Below the pieces are notes generated by a model. The model was not told where the DNA came from, did not search any database, and saw nothing but the letters and a program-made list of their open reading frames with translations. From Spelaeicoccus albus (GTDB taxonomy: Bacteria; Actinomycetota; Actinomycetes; Actinomycetales; Brevibacteriaceae): a DNA stretch of 64,000 nucleotides. Every line of letters begins with the position of its first letter. Within the stretch, counting starts at the first letter, position 1. The DNA is taken from contig NZ_JACBZP010000001.1 of NCBI RefSeq assembly GCF_013409065.1, forward strand, positions 62,001-126,000. The letters run 5' to 3'. The position numbers were made by a program, and so were the translations under genes. Positions 1-11,579 of this stretch are shown here, in pieces.

Positions 1-299
1 CCGGCGATTTCGGCGGTGCCGGCGCTCAGCCCTTGCTTGCCCAGGAGCACTTTGATCAGGCTGGTCTTGCCCGAACCGTTCGGGCCGAGGACGGCGAGGA
101 ACTCGCCCGGCTGCACGTCGAAGCTGACATCGTGCCACAGCGTGCGCCGGCCGAACGTCAGACCGGCGCCGTCAAGTTTGATGGCCGGCTCGGGGCGCGC
201 ATCGTCGCCGCGCGAAGCATTGCGGACGCCGCTGCGCCGCTCTCGTGCGTCGTCCTGCGGGTCGCCGTGGCCCGGTGCCCAAGTCGACAGTCCGCTCAT
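1..299 (-). CDS. Metal-type ABC transporter ATP-binding protein, N-terminal part only
   Basis: The ATPase subunit of a metal-ion importer that would energise uptake of the ion delivered by the adjacent binding protein. The first 99 codons are in the window and the gene continues past position 1. After a hydrophilic extension of about 35 residues there is an ABC fold start with Walker [10 protein letters not shown] at residues 72-80. The ATG at 299 overlaps the stop of the binding-protein gene by 4 bp (ATGA), so the two are translationally coupled. The membrane permease is expected beyond the window edge. The metal (zinc or manganese) is inferred from the neighbour, not from this fragment. Confidence 0.85.
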   Translation of the reverse strand, partial: MSGLSTWAPGHGDPQDDARERRSGVRNASRGDDARPEPAIKLDGAGLTFGRRTLWHDVSFDVQPGEFLAVLGPNGSGKTSLIKVLLGKQGLSAGTAEIA

Positions 300-1195
300 C
301 GGCGTAGCGCCCGCTTCACGTGATCGAGGTTGTCGGTCATCCACTCACGATAATCTTTCCCCTTCGGCAATGTTTCGGCGACACCGACCACCGGGACGCC
401 GTTTTTCCGCGCAGCCTTTTTGACCTGCTCGGCGGCTTCGTCCGTCGATTGCGTGTTGTAGAACAGCGCAGACACTCGATGCTCGCTGAAGAGTGCCAGC
501 GTGTCCTTCAAAACGGCCGGCGACACGTCACCGCCTTCTTCCACGGCTTCGCTGAATGCGTCCGGCGTGCGGTTCGTCAGACCTGAGGCCTGAAGCAGGT
601 AGAGCGGCACCGGTTCGGTGATTGCCACAGCGTCGCCGCCGAATTTTTTCTTGATCGACGCTTCGGTTCTCTCGATCTGCGTGGTGCCGGACTTGAACCG
701 GGCGAGGTTGCGGTGAATTTGCTTCTTCGCATCCGGGGCCTGCTTTTCGATGTTTGCCGCAATCGCATCGGCGACCTTCGCAACGGCGTGCGCGTTGTAC
801 CAGACGTGTTCGTTCAGTTCCCCGTCGTGCGCCGTGATTCCCGACGTCGCGACGGCGTTGACGGTCGGCGTGTCCTCGTCGCCCAGGCTATCGCTCAGCC
901 GTTTCATGAAATCGTCGTAGCCGCCCCCGTTTTCAATCACCAAGTCGGCCTTGGACATGTGCAGCTTGTCGGCTGTCGTGATCTCGTAGGAGTGCGGATC
1001 CTTCGACGAATCCGAAATAATCGACGTCACGGACACCGCGTCGCCGCCGATCTGCTGAGCGATTTGGCCCCACACATTGGTGGACGCCACTATCGCCACC
1101 TGGGCGTCATCTCCGTCGTCGCCGCCGCCCGCGCCGCATCCGGACAGTAACAGCGAAGCGGCGCCGACCGCGGCGACGAGGGATTTCAGGTGCAT
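296..1195 (-). CDS. Metal ABC transporter substrate-binding lipoprotein (ZnuA/AdcA-like)
   Basis: Binds a divalent metal outside the membrane and hands it to the ABC permease. The N-terminus is a lipoprotein signal with lipobox LLSGC, lipidated Cys near residue 20. Cluster A-I motifs are visible: DPHSYE, NEHVWY and [12 protein letters not shown], which place the expected metal-binding His and acidic residues. The His-rich loop typical of many zinc-specific ZnuA proteins is absent. I prefer the ATG at 1195 (299 aa), because AGGAA lies about 9 nt upstream; a GTG at 1201 is too close to it. A Zur/Fur-like palindrome lies directly upstream, favouring zinc. Manganese cannot be excluded. Confidence 0.88.
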   Translation of the reverse strand: MHLKSLVAAVGAASLLLSGCGAGGGDDGDDAQVAIVASTNVWGQIAQQIGGDAVSVTSIISDSSKDPHSYEITTADKLHMSKADLVIENGGGYDDFMKRLSDSLGDEDTPTVNAVATSGITAHDGELNEHVWYNAHAVAKVADAIAANIEKQAPDAKKQIHRNLARFKSGTTQIERTEASIKKKFGGDAVAITEPVPLYLLQASGLTNRTPDAFSEAVEEGGDVSPAVLKDTLALFSEHRVSALFYNTQSTDEAAEQVKKAARKNGVPVVGVAETLPKGKDYREWMTDNLDHVKRALRR

Positions 1196-1210
1196 GACCA
1201 CGCTTTCCTA

Positions 1211-1230
1211 CTAATAAGAATGATTATCAG
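1211..1230 (-). promoter_or_regulatory. Candidate Zur/Fur-type operator
   Basis: An AT-rich imperfect palindrome, CTAATAAGAATGATTATCAG, matches between its halves at 7 of 10 positions. It lies 15-35 bp upstream of the metal-binding lipoprotein start. Zur and Fur boxes of actinobacteria resemble TGATAAT-type inverted repeats. In a very GC-rich genome such an AT-rich palindrome before a metal importer is a strong hint. Which regulator binds is inference. Confidence 0.5.
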
Positions 1231-1260
1231 TAAGAAGTATATGGCAATACTGACCTAATT

Positions 1261-1290
1261 GAAAATCGGTCTCGATAAGACGATTTTTTA
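1261..1290 (-). terminator. Rho-independent terminator after asd
   Basis: Immediately after the asd stop, read leftward, AAAATCG and CGATTTT arms (7 bp) enclose a 12-nt loop and are followed by a short T-run. The stem is AT-rich, so strength is uncertain. The position between asd and the metal importer fits separation of the two units. Confidence 0.5.
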
Positions 1291-1293
1291 ACG

Positions 1294-3643
<2,350 letters not shown>

Positions 3644-3710
3644 ATAGGCTCCTGGGAATTCGTTGGTATTGGACCCACCCCAGTTTACGGACTTCAGATG
3701 TGATGGCTAA

Positions 3711-3736
3711 TCGAGAAAGCGCGCTCATGAGCGCGC
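3711..3736 (-). terminator. Hairpin terminator candidate downstream of recR
   Basis: A perfect 18-bp palindrome GCGCGCTCATGAGCGCGC at 3719-3736 is followed, in the leftward direction, by TTTCTC. It lies between the recR stop and the lysC promoter region and may end the dnaX-recR transcript. The T-run is poor, so it could instead be a symmetrical protein site. Confidence 0.4.
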
Positions 3737-3794
3737 ACGACGCGCCTTCCCGCACCAGCATGCGGATGGCGACGGCGGCAAATCCGTTCCGGAA

Positions 3795-4400
3795 TCACAC
3801 GTCCAGAAGGCGTCGGCCCTCGAAAGCGCGACCCAGCGTGATCTCGTCGGCGTACTCCAGATCGCCGCCGACCGGGAGCCCGCTGGCGAGCCGCGTCGTC
3901 TTGATTTCCAGGGTGTGGAGCATCCGGGCCAGGTAGGTGGCTGTCGCCTCTCCTTCCAGGTTCGGATTCGTGGCAATGATCACCTCGGTCACGACGCCGT
4001 CGGCCAGCCGGGTCATGAGATCGCGGATGCGCAATTCGTCCGGGCCGATTCCTGCCATCGGGTCGATCGCGCCGCCGAGCACGTGGTAGCGGCCGCGGAA
4101 TTCACGGCTTCGTTCGACGGCAACGACGTCCTTGGGCTCCTCGACGACGCAGAGGATCGTCTGATCGCGGCGGGGGTCGCGGCAAATAGCGCATTCCTCG
4201 ACGTCAACGGCAACGTTTCCGCAGGTGGAACAGAAATGGGCTTGCTTTTTCACGTCCCGAAGCGCCGTGGCCAGTCGTTCCACATCGGCCGGGTCCGCGC
4301 CGAGAATGTGAAATGCGAGCCGCTGGGCGCTCTTGGGCCCGATTCCGGGCAGCCGCGAGAACTCCTCGATGAGGTCTTGGATGACGCCTTCATAAAACAT
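3795..4400 (-). CDS. recR: Recombination mediator protein RecR
   Basis: Acts with RecO/RecF to load RecA on gapped single-stranded DNA. The protein has 201 residues, the normal length. Order of domains: helix-hairpin-helix around [17 protein letters not shown] (17-33), a four-cysteine zinc finger CSTC...CAIC (57-73), a Toprim domain beginning at ILCVVEEP (about 80-175) and a Walker-B-like C-terminal tail. The ATG lies 2 nt after the dnaX stop, so the genes are co-transcribed. The ybaB/ebfC gene that usually sits between dnaX and recR is not there. Confidence 0.96.
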   Translation of the reverse strand: MFYEGVIQDLIEEFSRLPGIGPKSAQRLAFHILGADPADVERLATALRDVKKQAHFCSTCGNVAVDVEECAICRDPRRDQTILCVVEEPKDVVAVERSREFRGRYHVLGGAIDPMAGIGPDELRIRDLMTRLADGVVTEVIIATNPNLEGEATATYLARMLHTLEIKTTRLASGLPVGGDLEYADEITLGRAFEGRRLLDV

Positions 4401-4402
4401 GC

Positions 4403-6838
4403 CTACTCCTCAACCTCGTCGATGACGACACCGCCGAGGATCTTTTCGACGACGGCGGCGCCGAACAGCCCGGAATCGTCTTGATCCGGGTCGTCGTCGC
4501 TCGCCTCGTCGGTTGTATCGCCGGCCCGACCGGGCGCCGAAGCGGCCGGCCGGTCGGGGTTTGGTCCGGCCGGCGGATCAGCGGGGCCGGTATCATCGGC
4601 GCGGCCGAATTCCGGGTAGACCACGTTGCTGCCGCCGGTGCCGCTTCTCGCCGTCGGTTCGCCGTCGTGTTCGGGCCCGTCGTCGGGCGGAACCCACTCG
4701 TCGTACGTCGCGGGGGTCGGGTCGGACGGCGTGTGCCCGGCGACCGGGTTGGATTCGACGGTCTGCACCGGGTCGACTCCCGGGTCGGAGCCGGGAGCCG
4801 GACCCACCGCCCAGTCGGGCGGCGGACCGGCGCCGTCCGCCGGGGGCATGGCATTGTCGACGGGCGAGTCGCCCGCGGGGCGTGGAGCATCGTAGCGCTC
4901 GGCGACGGCCGGTCTCCCGGCGGGCGCGGAACCGGACGGGATCGGCGGGCCGATGTCCGGCCAGTCGATCCCGCTTGCATCCGGCCTGCCGCCGGCCGGG
5001 TTACCCCCTTTTGGGCCGGAGCCCGCCGCCCCGCCTGCCGCTTCGGACCTGATAGTGCACGGGATTCCGATTGCCTGCGAAATCGCTTCGGTGACGTGGC
5101 TGGCGTACTGGCCGCGAGAAAACGCGTCGGCCAACCCTTGGGTGGGAAATTGCAGCGTCAGCACGCCGTCGGTCAAGTCGTGAATTTGCGCATTTTGCGA
5201 TACAAGAGCCCACGAGCCTCGACGGATGCGGGCCAGTCGGTCGAGCACGTCCGGCCACGCTCGCCGGAGAGTCTCCACCTCGGCCGGTGCCCCGGCGCGT
5301 TGCGAATCCGGACCGATTCCACCCGATGCGGGGCCGGCCGGTGCCGGCCCGGCGGGTTCGGGCGTGCCCAATTCGGAAGCAGCCGGTTCCGAACTGGCCG
5401 GACCCCGACTACTTCGGACCGAAGCGGCCGATTCCGCATCGATTGGCACGTCATCGGCTGGTTCCGGTTCGGCAGGGCCCGGCTCGACGGGATCCGGCTC
5501 GGCCGGTTCCGGCCAGTCGACTGTCGGCTGAGCCGCCTGCGCGGGCGAGTCGACGGGCGCCGCCGGTGCGGCGGCTTGGGAGGCGACAGGTTCGCGGGTG
5601 ACCCGATCCTGAGCCCGGGCAGCCGGCTCCGGCTGCGCACGTCCGGTCGGCGGCGTCATCGACTGATCACCCGGCGTCAGGCCGAACCGGCGTTCGAGTC
5701 TGTCGACTCGGGCGCGAGTGCCGCGTTCGGCTTCGTCGGCGCCGGGCAGGAGCACACGTGCGCAAATCAGTTCGAGTTGAAGTCTCGGCGAGGTGGCGCC
5801 CGTCATTTCGGTCAACCCGGCGTTCACGACGTCGGCAGAGCGCGAGAGTTCGCCCGCGCCGAAATTCCTGGCCTGAATGCGCATGCGCTCGAGCTGATCG
5901 GCCGGTGTGGCGCGCAGGATTCCGCCGGCACCGTCGGGATCGGCAGCTATCACTATGAGATCGCGGAAACGCTCGAGCAGGTCTTCGACGAATCGGCGGG
6001 GATCGTGTCCCGATTCAATGACCCGGTCGACCACGCGGAACACAGTTGCACCGTCACCGACCGCGAAGGCATCCGCAACGTCGTCCAGCAGCGAGGCGTG
6101 CGTGTAGCCGAGCAAAGCGACTGCCCGTTCGTAGTCGACGCCGTCCTCGCCGGCTCCGGCCATCAACTGGTCGAGCACCGACAACGAATCGCGCACCGAG
6201 CCGCCGCCCGCCCGCACGACCAACGGCAACACGCCTTTTCCGACTACCACGCCTTCGCGGTCGCACAGCTCGGCCAAATAGTCGGTGAGACGTTCGGGCG
6301 GAACCAGTCGGAACGGATAATGGTGCGTCCGAGACCGAATGGTGCCGATCACCTTGTCCGGTTCGGTGGTGGCAAAGACGAATTTGACGTGCTCGGGTGG
6401 TTCCTCGACCAACTTGAGCAGCGCGTTGAAGCCCTGGGTCGTGACCATATGGGCCTCGTCCAGGATGAAGATCTTGTACCTGTCGCGGGCCGGGGCGAAG
6501 ACTGCGCGGTCGCGGATGTCCCGCGCATCGTCGACGCCGTTGTGACTTGCCGCATCGATCTCCACGACGTCCAGGCTTCCGGGGCCGCCGGTCGCAAGAT
6601 CTTGACAGCTCCGGCACACGCCGCACGGCACTGCGACGGGGCCGTTTTCACAATTCAAACAACGCGCCAAAATGCGCGCGGACGTCGTCTTGCCGCACCC
6701 GCGCGGGCCCGAAAACAAGTAGGCGTGGTTGACTCGCTGCCGACCCAAGGCCGCCATCAGCGGTTCGGTGACGTGCTCTTGCCCGATCACCTCGGCAAAG
6801 GTATCCGGACGGTAGCGGCGATACAAAGCTGTGGACAC
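4403..6838 (-). CDS. dnaX: DNA polymerase III subunit gamma/tau
   Basis: Clamp-loader ATPase that loads the sliding clamp and ties polymerases together. The protein has 811 residues. The AAA+ core shows Walker A GPRGCGKT (44-51), a four-Cys zinc module CLNC...CGVCRSC, Walker B DEAHM and sensor SRTHHYPF. Domain III follows to about residue 365. The C-terminal half is unusual in composition: long Pro/Ala/Asp/Glu-rich stretches (about 380-540 and 600-790) surround a folded island near residues 545-600 that starts [21 protein letters not shown] saw no A-run or T-run frameshift signal, so a separate gamma form is not supported. recR follows 2 nt downstream. Confidence 0.96.
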   Translation of the reverse strand: MSTALYRRYRPDTFAEVIGQEHVTEPLMAALGRQRVNHAYLFSGPRGCGKTTSARILARCLNCENGPVAVPCGVCRSCQDLATGGPGSLDVVEIDAASHNGVDDARDIRDRAVFAPARDRYKIFILDEAHMVTTQGFNALLKLVEEPPEHVKFVFATTEPDKVIGTIRSRTHHYPFRLVPPERLTDYLAELCDREGVVVGKGVLPLVVRAGGGSVRDSLSVLDQLMAGAGEDGVDYERAVALLGYTHASLLDDVADAFAVGDGATVFRVVDRVIESGHDPRRFVEDLLERFRDLIVIAADPDGAGGILRATPADQLERMRIQARNFGAGELSRSADVVNAGLTEMTGATSPRLQLELICARVLLPGADEAERGTRARVDRLERRFGLTPGDQSMTPPTGRAQPEPAARAQDRVTREPVASQAAAPAAPVDSPAQAAQPTVDWPEPAEPDPVEPGPAEPEPADDVPIDAESAASVRSSRGPASSEPAASELGTPEPAGPAPAGPASGGIGPDSQRAGAPAEVETLRRAWPDVLDRLARIRRGSWALVSQNAQIHDLTDGVLTLQFPTQGLADAFSRGQYASHVTEAISQAIGIPCTIRSEAAGGAAGSGPKGGNPAGGRPDASGIDWPDIGPPIPSGSAPAGRPAVAERYDAPRPAGDSPVDNAMPPADGAGPPPDWAVGPAPGSDPGVDPVQTVESNPVAGHTPSDPTPATYDEWVPPDDGPEHDGEPTARSGTGGSNVVYPEFGRADDTGPADPPAGPNPDRPAASAPGRAGDTTDEASDDDPDQDDSGLFGAAVVEKILGGVVIDEVEE

Positions 6839-6931
6839 GCTTCAACCCTAACGCGTGCGGCTGACAGTCGACATGTGCCAATGGCCCGGCAGTCTGCCCG
6901 GCAGAGCGTCCGCGTGGTTATGCTCGTGACC

Positions 6932-7531
6932 ATGGCAGGTCACTCCGATCACAGGCGGCGCAGCGTACGGGCGAGCGACCAGGACCGTGATCTCGTCGCC
7001 GAGGTGCTGCGCGAGTCCGCAGGAGACGGCCGCCTGACCATGGACGAACTCGACGAGCGCTTGGGACAGGCATTTGCCGCCGCGACCTATGGCGAGCTTG
7101 ACGATCTCGTCGCCGACCTCCCGGTCACGTCCATGCCGTCCGAGGGAGCGCCGCGGATGGCGCGTCCACAGGGCTCGGACGCCGCATTGACAATTCGCGC
7201 GACTCTTGACAATCAGCACCGCTCGGGCGCGTGGCGGGTACCGGAAAAGATCGTCGCCGAACCCTTGTTCGCCAATATCAAGCTGAACTTTCTGCATGCG
7301 GCAACAGTGCCCGATCGGATCGACCTGACCATCAAGCCGGGCGCCGGGAACGTCGTCCTGATCCTCCCCGACGGGTGGGCTGTCGATACCGAGAACCTGA
7401 ACAAGTCGTGGGGGTCGGTGAAGAACAAGGTGCCGGGTCCGCCGCAGCCGGGTCGCCCGGTCATCCGGGTTTCGGGAAGCGTGGGAGTTGCCTCGTTCGT
7501 CGCTCGCGGGCCGCGATTCTTCGAAGACTGA
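6932..7531 (+). CDS. DUF1707 protein with LiaF-like C-terminal region
   Basis: A 199-residue protein of unknown exact function. Residues 8-60 are a DUF1707 domain (RASDQDRDLVAEVLRESAGD, then a DELDERLGQAFAAATYGEL core), a small domain common in actinobacterial envelope or regulatory proteins. The C-terminal half (IKLNFLHA, VVLILPDGWAVDTE) resembles the beta-rich LiaF/cell-wall-response region. No membrane segment is seen, unlike many DUF1707 proteins. The start at 6932 is chosen because homology begins just after it; the same frame stays open far upstream but only as an antisense shadow of dnaX. It is divergent from dnaX. Confidence 0.8.
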   Translation: MAGHSDHRRRSVRASDQDRDLVAEVLRESAGDGRLTMDELDERLGQAFAAATYGELDDLVADLPVTSMPSEGAPRMARPQGSDAALTIRATLDNQHRSGAWRVPEKIVAEPLFANIKLNFLHAATVPDRIDLTIKPGAGNVVLILPDGWAVDTENLNKSWGSVKNKVPGPPQPGRPVIRVSGSVGVASFVARGPRFFED

Positions 7532-7561
7532 ATGAAGCCCGCTCCGGCTGTCCGCTGAGCG

Positions 7562-7652
7562 AAAAGACCCCTCGCGTACCCGCCAGAGCCTTCTTACCCT
7601 TGCTGCCTTCCGGCCCTGGGGGAGTTCGCAGGATGACGCCACACGAGGGGTC
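7562..7652 (-). ncRNA. ffs: Signal recognition particle RNA, small bacterial type
   Basis: Read leftward, the transcript begins GACCCCTCGTG, contains the universally conserved apical loop sequence AGGGCCGGAAGGCAGCAAGG, and ends with CGAGGGGTC, which closes the helix, followed by TTTT. The asymmetric loop and the GGAA-type tetraloop are where Ffh binds. At about 87-91 nt it is the short 4.5S type expected in actinobacteria. Its position beside dnaX and tRNA-Ser is a conserved actinobacterial neighbourhood. Confidence 0.93.
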
Positions 7653-7751
7653 GGATTTCAGTGTAACAACGACCCCGGCGCCGGCCCAATCCGAGACGAC
7701 GCCGACCGGCCGATTCTGTAATTGGCCCGGGTATCCGGTAACGTTTCGGGC

Positions 7752-7839
7752 GGAGGATTCGCCTAGTGGCCTATGGCGCACGCTTGGAAAGCGTGTTGGG
7801 TTAACGCCCTCAGGGGTTCGAATCCCCTATCCTCCGCCA
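7752..7839 (+). tRNA. tRNA-Ser(GGA)
   Basis: The acceptor arms GGAGGAT (7752-7758) and ATCCTCC (7829-7835) pair over 7 bp, the discriminator is G and CCA is encoded. The anticodon loop reads CTTGGAAAG, giving anticodon GGA. A long variable arm, typical of class II serine tRNAs, lies between the anticodon and T arms, and the T loop GGTTCGAATCC is canonical. It decodes UCC and UCU. Confidence 0.96.
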
Positions 7840-7888
7840 ACTCCGCCCCGCCCGCACCAAGTGGCGGCGAACGGTTCCTTCCCGGTAT

Positions 7889-7945
7889 CGAGTGGCGGCG
7901 AGTGGCGGCAAAATCGTCGATTTTGCCGCCACTCGCCGCCACTCG
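7889..7945. repeat. 57-bp perfect palindrome, copy 1 of a dispersed family
   Basis: Two 28-bp arms starting CGAGTGGCGGCGAGTGGCGG are perfectly complementary around a single central base (7917). It lies between tRNA-Ser and the 3' end of metE, i.e. at a convergent junction. Related elements lie at 12845-12897 and 51076-51138, with a half element at 62001. A partial extra copy of the arm (GTGGCGGCGAACGG) lies at 7861-7874. It could work as a bidirectional terminator or a REP-like element. Confidence 0.85.
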
Positions 7946-8007
7946 GCATGATGCGGGAGGTCCCGGGGCAGCCTACGGAGCGCCCGCGAGGCGTTCGGGT
8001 CCCGACC

Positions 8008-10389
8008 TCATGCACCAACCGCCGCACGGGTACGCCGGACGGCGTGCGCGGCCCCGACCAGATTCTCCAGCGCCGCCCGGGTCTCCGCATAGCCGCGGGT
8101 CTTCAGCCCGCAGTCCGGGTTCACCCACAGCCGGTCGGCCGGCGCCGACTCCAGCGCGGCACGGATCAGACCGGTGATCTCCTCGGTCGTCGGCACGCGC
8201 GGCGAATGAATGTCGTAAACGCCCGGACCGATCCCCCGCGAGAATCCTTCGGCGCGCAGATCGCTCAGCACTTCCATCCGCGAGCGGGCCGCCTCGATCG
8301 ACGTGACGTCGGCGTTCAAGTCGTCGATGGCGCCAATCACCTCGCCGAATTCCGAATAGCACAAGTGCGTATGGATGCTGGTCGCGTCGGCGACACCGGA
8401 GGTGGCGAGCCGGAAGGCGCCGACCGACCAGTCGAGATAGGCCGGCCGATCCGCTGCCTTCAGCGGCAGCAACTCGCGCAACGCCGGCTCGTCGACCTGA
8501 ATGATCGGAATACCCGCGGATTCCAGGTCGGCGACCTCGTCGCGCAGGGCCAGCGCGACCTGACGGGCGGTGTCTCCGAGCGGCTGATCGTCGCGCACGA
8601 ACGACCAGGCCAGGATCGTCACGGGACCGGTGAGCATGCCCTTGAGCGGCTTCTCGGTCAGCGATGCGGCATACGACGCCCACGGAACGGTCATGGGTGC
8701 CGGCCGACTCACGTCGCCCCACAAGATCGACGGCCGCGTGCACCGGCTCCCGTACGATTGCACCCAGCCGTTCGCGGTGGTGGCGAACCCGTCCAGGTTC
8801 TCGGCGAAATATTGCACCATGTCGCTCCGCTCGGGCTCGCCGTGGACTATCACGTCGAGCCCGAGGTCGTGCTGGAGTTCGACGACGCGCGCGATCTCGG
8901 CGCGCATGGCGTCTCGGTATTCGTCCGCCGACAGCTCCCCCGTGCGCAGCTTCCCGCGGGCCGCGCGCACTTCGGCAGTTTGCGGGAACGAGCCGATAGT
9001 GGTCGTAGGCAGCGGCGAAAGGCCGAGCCGTCGGTCCTGCTGCAATCGTCGCCGCGCGTAATCGCCCCGTTCAAAATCTCCGGCCGCCAGCCCGGCCAGA
9101 CGGCCCCGGACGACGCCGTCCCGCACGCCGGTGGCCCGCTCCCGCGACGCACCGGCCTCCGTGGCCTCCTCGATCTCGCTGCGGACCGTGTCGAACCCGT
9201 CGCGCAGCCCCCGAGCCAGCACGGCGACCTCGGCGACTTTTTCGTCGGCAAACCGCAGCCAGGACTTCAACGCGGCCGGCAACGACGGCTCGTCGTCCAG
9301 CGTGTGCGGCACGTGGAACAACGACGTCGACGTCGATACGCTCACGGAGGGCACCAGGCCGGCCAGTCGTTCCAGGACGCCGGCAGCGCGCGCTAAATCG
9401 GTACGCCAAACGTTGTGGCCGTCGACGAGACCGGCGACAACGGTTTTCCCGGCCAGGCCCGAGACGACGTCGGACGTGAGATCCGGCACGTCCCCGCGCA
9501 CCAGATCGATGCCGATCGCCTCGACCGGCGTCCGAGCCAGCACCGCGAATGCGTCGCCGGCGTCCGCGTACTGCAGCGACGCAAAAATGGCGGGCCTCTC
9601 GGCTCCTATCGGCGCAGCGCCCAGCTCGGCGTACGCCGTCCGGGCTGCGCCGAGGGCCGCCGTCGAGTTCGGGCCGTCGACGACGAGTCCGGGTTCGTCG
9701 AGCTGCACCCATTCCGCGCCCGCCTCGGCCAGTCGAGCCAGCAGCCGCCGGTACGCGGCAACGACGTCGCCGAGCCGGTCGAGCGGGCGGAAGCCGGACG
9801 GCGCATCGTCCGCGGCCTTACTCAACAGCAGGAACGTGACGGGGCCGACGATGACCGGGCGCGTGGTCACGCCGTCCGCCGTAGCTTCCCGGAACTGATC
9901 GACGATCGCCGTCGAGCCCAACCGGATATCGGTATCGGGCGACAGCTCGGGGACGAGGTAGTGGTAATTGGTGTCGAACCATTTGGTCATCTCCAGCGGC
10001 GCCGTATCGGCGTTGCCGCGGGCCAGCGAAAAGTACCCGTCGAGGTCGATGCCGCCGTCCGGGCCGCGCACGCCGGAGAGCCGTTCGGGAACGGCACCGA
10101 GCGTGACGGCGGCGTCGAGCACCTGGTCGTACAGCGAGAATCCGCCGGGGATGGCGCCGGAGACCGGGTCCAGACCGAGGCGCGTCAACCGGTCGGCGGT
10201 GGAGCGGCGCAGATCGGCGGCGGCGCTGCGCAGCTGCTCGGCGTCGGTTCTGCCCGACCAGTACGATTCGAGCGCCTTTTTCAGTTCGCGCCGCGGGCCG
10301 ATCCGCGGGTAGCCGAGGATCGTTCCGCTCGGAAATTGCTTGGTACCGGGATCCGTGGCGGTCGTGGTGGAAGTCGTGGTGTTAGTCAT
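8008..10389 (-). CDS. metE: Cobalamin-independent methionine synthase
   Basis: Transfers a methyl group from 5-methyltetrahydropteroyl-polyglutamate to homocysteine, the last step of methionine synthesis. The protein has 793 residues, slightly longer than most MetE because of a Thr-rich N-terminus. The N-terminal barrel starts [19 protein letters not shown]. The catalytic barrel starts [12 protein letters not shown] and carries zinc ligands in [11 protein letters not shown] (His, Cys) and [13 protein letters not shown] (Cys). The start overlaps the metF stop by 4 bp, so metF and metE are coupled behind one leader. The SAM-riboswitch-like leader upstream of metF probably controls both. Confidence 0.97.
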   Translation of the reverse strand: MTNTTTSTTTATDPGTKQFPSGTILGYPRIGPRRELKKALESYWSGRTDAEQLRSAAADLRRSTADRLTRLGLDPVSGAIPGGFSLYDQVLDAAVTLGAVPERLSGVRGPDGGIDLDGYFSLARGNADTAPLEMTKWFDTNYHYLVPELSPDTDIRLGSTAIVDQFREATADGVTTRPVIVGPVTFLLLSKAADDAPSGFRPLDRLGDVVAAYRRLLARLAEAGAEWVQLDEPGLVVDGPNSTAALGAARTAYAELGAAPIGAERPAIFASLQYADAGDAFAVLARTPVEAIGIDLVRGDVPDLTSDVVSGLAGKTVVAGLVDGHNVWRTDLARAAGVLERLAGLVPSVSVSTSTSLFHVPHTLDDEPSLPAALKSWLRFADEKVAEVAVLARGLRDGFDTVRSEIEEATEAGASRERATGVRDGVVRGRLAGLAAGDFERGDYARRRLQQDRRLGLSPLPTTTIGSFPQTAEVRAARGKLRTGELSADEYRDAMRAEIARVVELQHDLGLDVIVHGEPERSDMVQYFAENLDGFATTANGWVQSYGSRCTRPSILWGDVSRPAPMTVPWASYAASLTEKPLKGMLTGPVTILAWSFVRDDQPLGDTARQVALALRDEVADLESAGIPIIQVDEPALRELLPLKAADRPAYLDWSVGAFRLATSGVADATSIHTHLCYSEFGEVIGAIDDLNADVTSIEAARSRMEVLSDLRAEGFSRGIGPGVYDIHSPRVPTTEEITGLIRAALESAPADRLWVNPDCGLKTRGYAETRAALENLVGAAHAVRRTRAAVGA

Positions 10390-11294
10390 GCGATTTCACT
10401 TTCCGTCGGTGCGCCATTGCGCGCCGGCAGGTTGAGGGCATCGAGCACGGCAAGTGCCGATGAATGCTGATTGAACGTGTAGAGGTGCAAGCCCGGCGCT
10501 CCGACGTCGAGCGCGGCACGGAGCAAGCCGACCGTCGCATCGACGCCAATGCGCCGTGCGTCGGCTTCGCTGCCGGCGTGCGCCAACCGCCGGCAGAGTC
10601 GCGCGGGAGGGTCGATGCCGGCCAGCCGTGCGAGGGTGCGTACGCGGCGCAGGCTCGTCATCGGGAGGATCCCCGGGATGATCGGGATCGTGACGCCGGC
10701 GTCCCGTGCCCGTCGCACCAGCGCGGCGTACCGGGAAGCGTCGAAGAACACCTGGGTGATGGCGAAGTCCGCTCCGGCTGCCTGCTTGGCGGCCAGCACC
10801 TCGATGTCCTGTTGCCAGGTCGCCGATTCGGGGTGCCTGGTCGGATAGGCGGCCGCGCCGACGGCGATCCGGCCGGCAGCCAGTTGAGCCGCGTTCCCCC
10901 GTTCGACGTCGCGGATCAGTTCGATCAAGTCGACCGCGTGATCAACGGCTCCGTCGGGCGGCACGTAACCGTCGGGAATGTCTCCGCGCAATGCCAGGAC
11001 GCCGCGAACGCCGAGGTCGAGCAGATCGGTGACGGTTCGCCGCAACGAGTTGCGGGTGCCTCCCACGCACGTCAAATGCGCCAGCGGCCGCAGCGTCGTG
11101 CGGCCGACCAGCTCGGACAATAAGGTCAACGCAGTATCGTGATTGCCGCCGTTCGCCCCGTAGGTGACGGAGACGTAGTCGGGGGCGGTGCTTTCGAGCT
11201 CGCGGATCGTCGTCCAGAGGTTTCCGGCCGCCATGCTGCGCGGCGGGAACAACTCGTACGACAAGGCGAGCCGGTTTGTGGATGGTGTGGGCAT
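10386..11294 (-). CDS. metF: Methylenetetrahydrofolate reductase
   Basis: Reduces 5,10-methylene-THF to 5-methyl-THF, the methyl donor used by MetE. It is a 302-residue flavoprotein barrel with SYELFPPRS at the start (catalytic Glu), [25 protein letters not shown], and ITQVFFD, all conserved in the family. It is the first gene of the metF-metE pair and is transcribed away from a MetE-like gene. The 285-bp gap between them holds a structured leader on the metF side. Confidence 0.95.
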   Translation of the reverse strand: MPTPSTNRLALSYELFPPRSMAAGNLWTTIRELESTAPDYVSVTYGANGGNHDTALTLLSELVGRTTLRPLAHLTCVGGTRNSLRRTVTDLLDLGVRGVLALRGDIPDGYVPPDGAVDHAVDLIELIRDVERGNAAQLAAGRIAVGAAAYPTRHPESATWQQDIEVLAAKQAAGADFAITQVFFDASRYAALVRRARDAGVTIPIIPGILPMTSLRRVRTLARLAGIDPPARLCRRLAHAGSEADARRIGVDATVGLLRAALDVGAPGLHLYTFNQHSSALAVLDALNLPARNGAPTESEIA

Positions 11295-11349
11295 TTTCCG
11301 TCCTGGGATCGGTGTTCGGGCAAGGTCTTCGCCGGAACGAAGTCGCCCG

Positions 11350-11420
11350 CGTCAGGCCCGCACCCGGGGCACCCACACCCTTTCGGGTCGCTGTCGCAAG
11401 CTGTGCGTGTTCGGCCGAAA
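11350..11420 (-). promoter_or_regulatory. Candidate SAM riboswitch (SAM-I/IV type) in the metF-metE leader
   Basis: The leader, read leftward, contains CAGCTTGCGACAGCGACCC, then GAAAGGGTGTGGGTGCC, then CCGGGTGCGGGCC. This order resembles the SAM-IV core as I recall it (GCTTGCTGRCCGGCAACCC ... GGGGTGCCCCGGGTG). The element is about 55 nt upstream of the metF ATG and precedes methionine-synthesis genes, where SAM repression is expected. The P1 closing helix is not convincing by eye, so the exact class and limits are uncertain. Confidence 0.55.
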
Positions 11421-11579
11421 CTGCCGGCCGTGCCGATCAATCTAGTGTTGCCCGGCGCCGCGGCGGAAGGGCCCGCGACATATGCCGTAACATTCCTGGC
11501 CGCTGTGCGGGTGCGGCCGGGTAGATTGAATGCGGAAAGATTCAGGACGCCGTCCTGCCCGCCAACCGTAAGGAACGTC

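Noticed and set aside
4403-5700. Programmed frameshift in dnaX
   Set aside because: No A-rich slippery heptamer or T-run of five or more was found in the tail region.
4481-7531. Very long rightward open frame (1016 codons) across dnaX
   Set aside because: It runs antisense to dnaX with low-information, Arg/Gly-rich text. Only its last 199 codons (from 6932) show real protein homology (DUF1707).
7566-7652. SRP RNA on the plus strand
   Set aside because: The conserved apical loop and the T-run only read correctly on the minus strand.
7231-9396. Rightward open frame of 721 codons across metE, SRP RNA and tRNA
   Set aside because: Antisense to metE and passes through two RNA genes; a GC-rich shadow frame.
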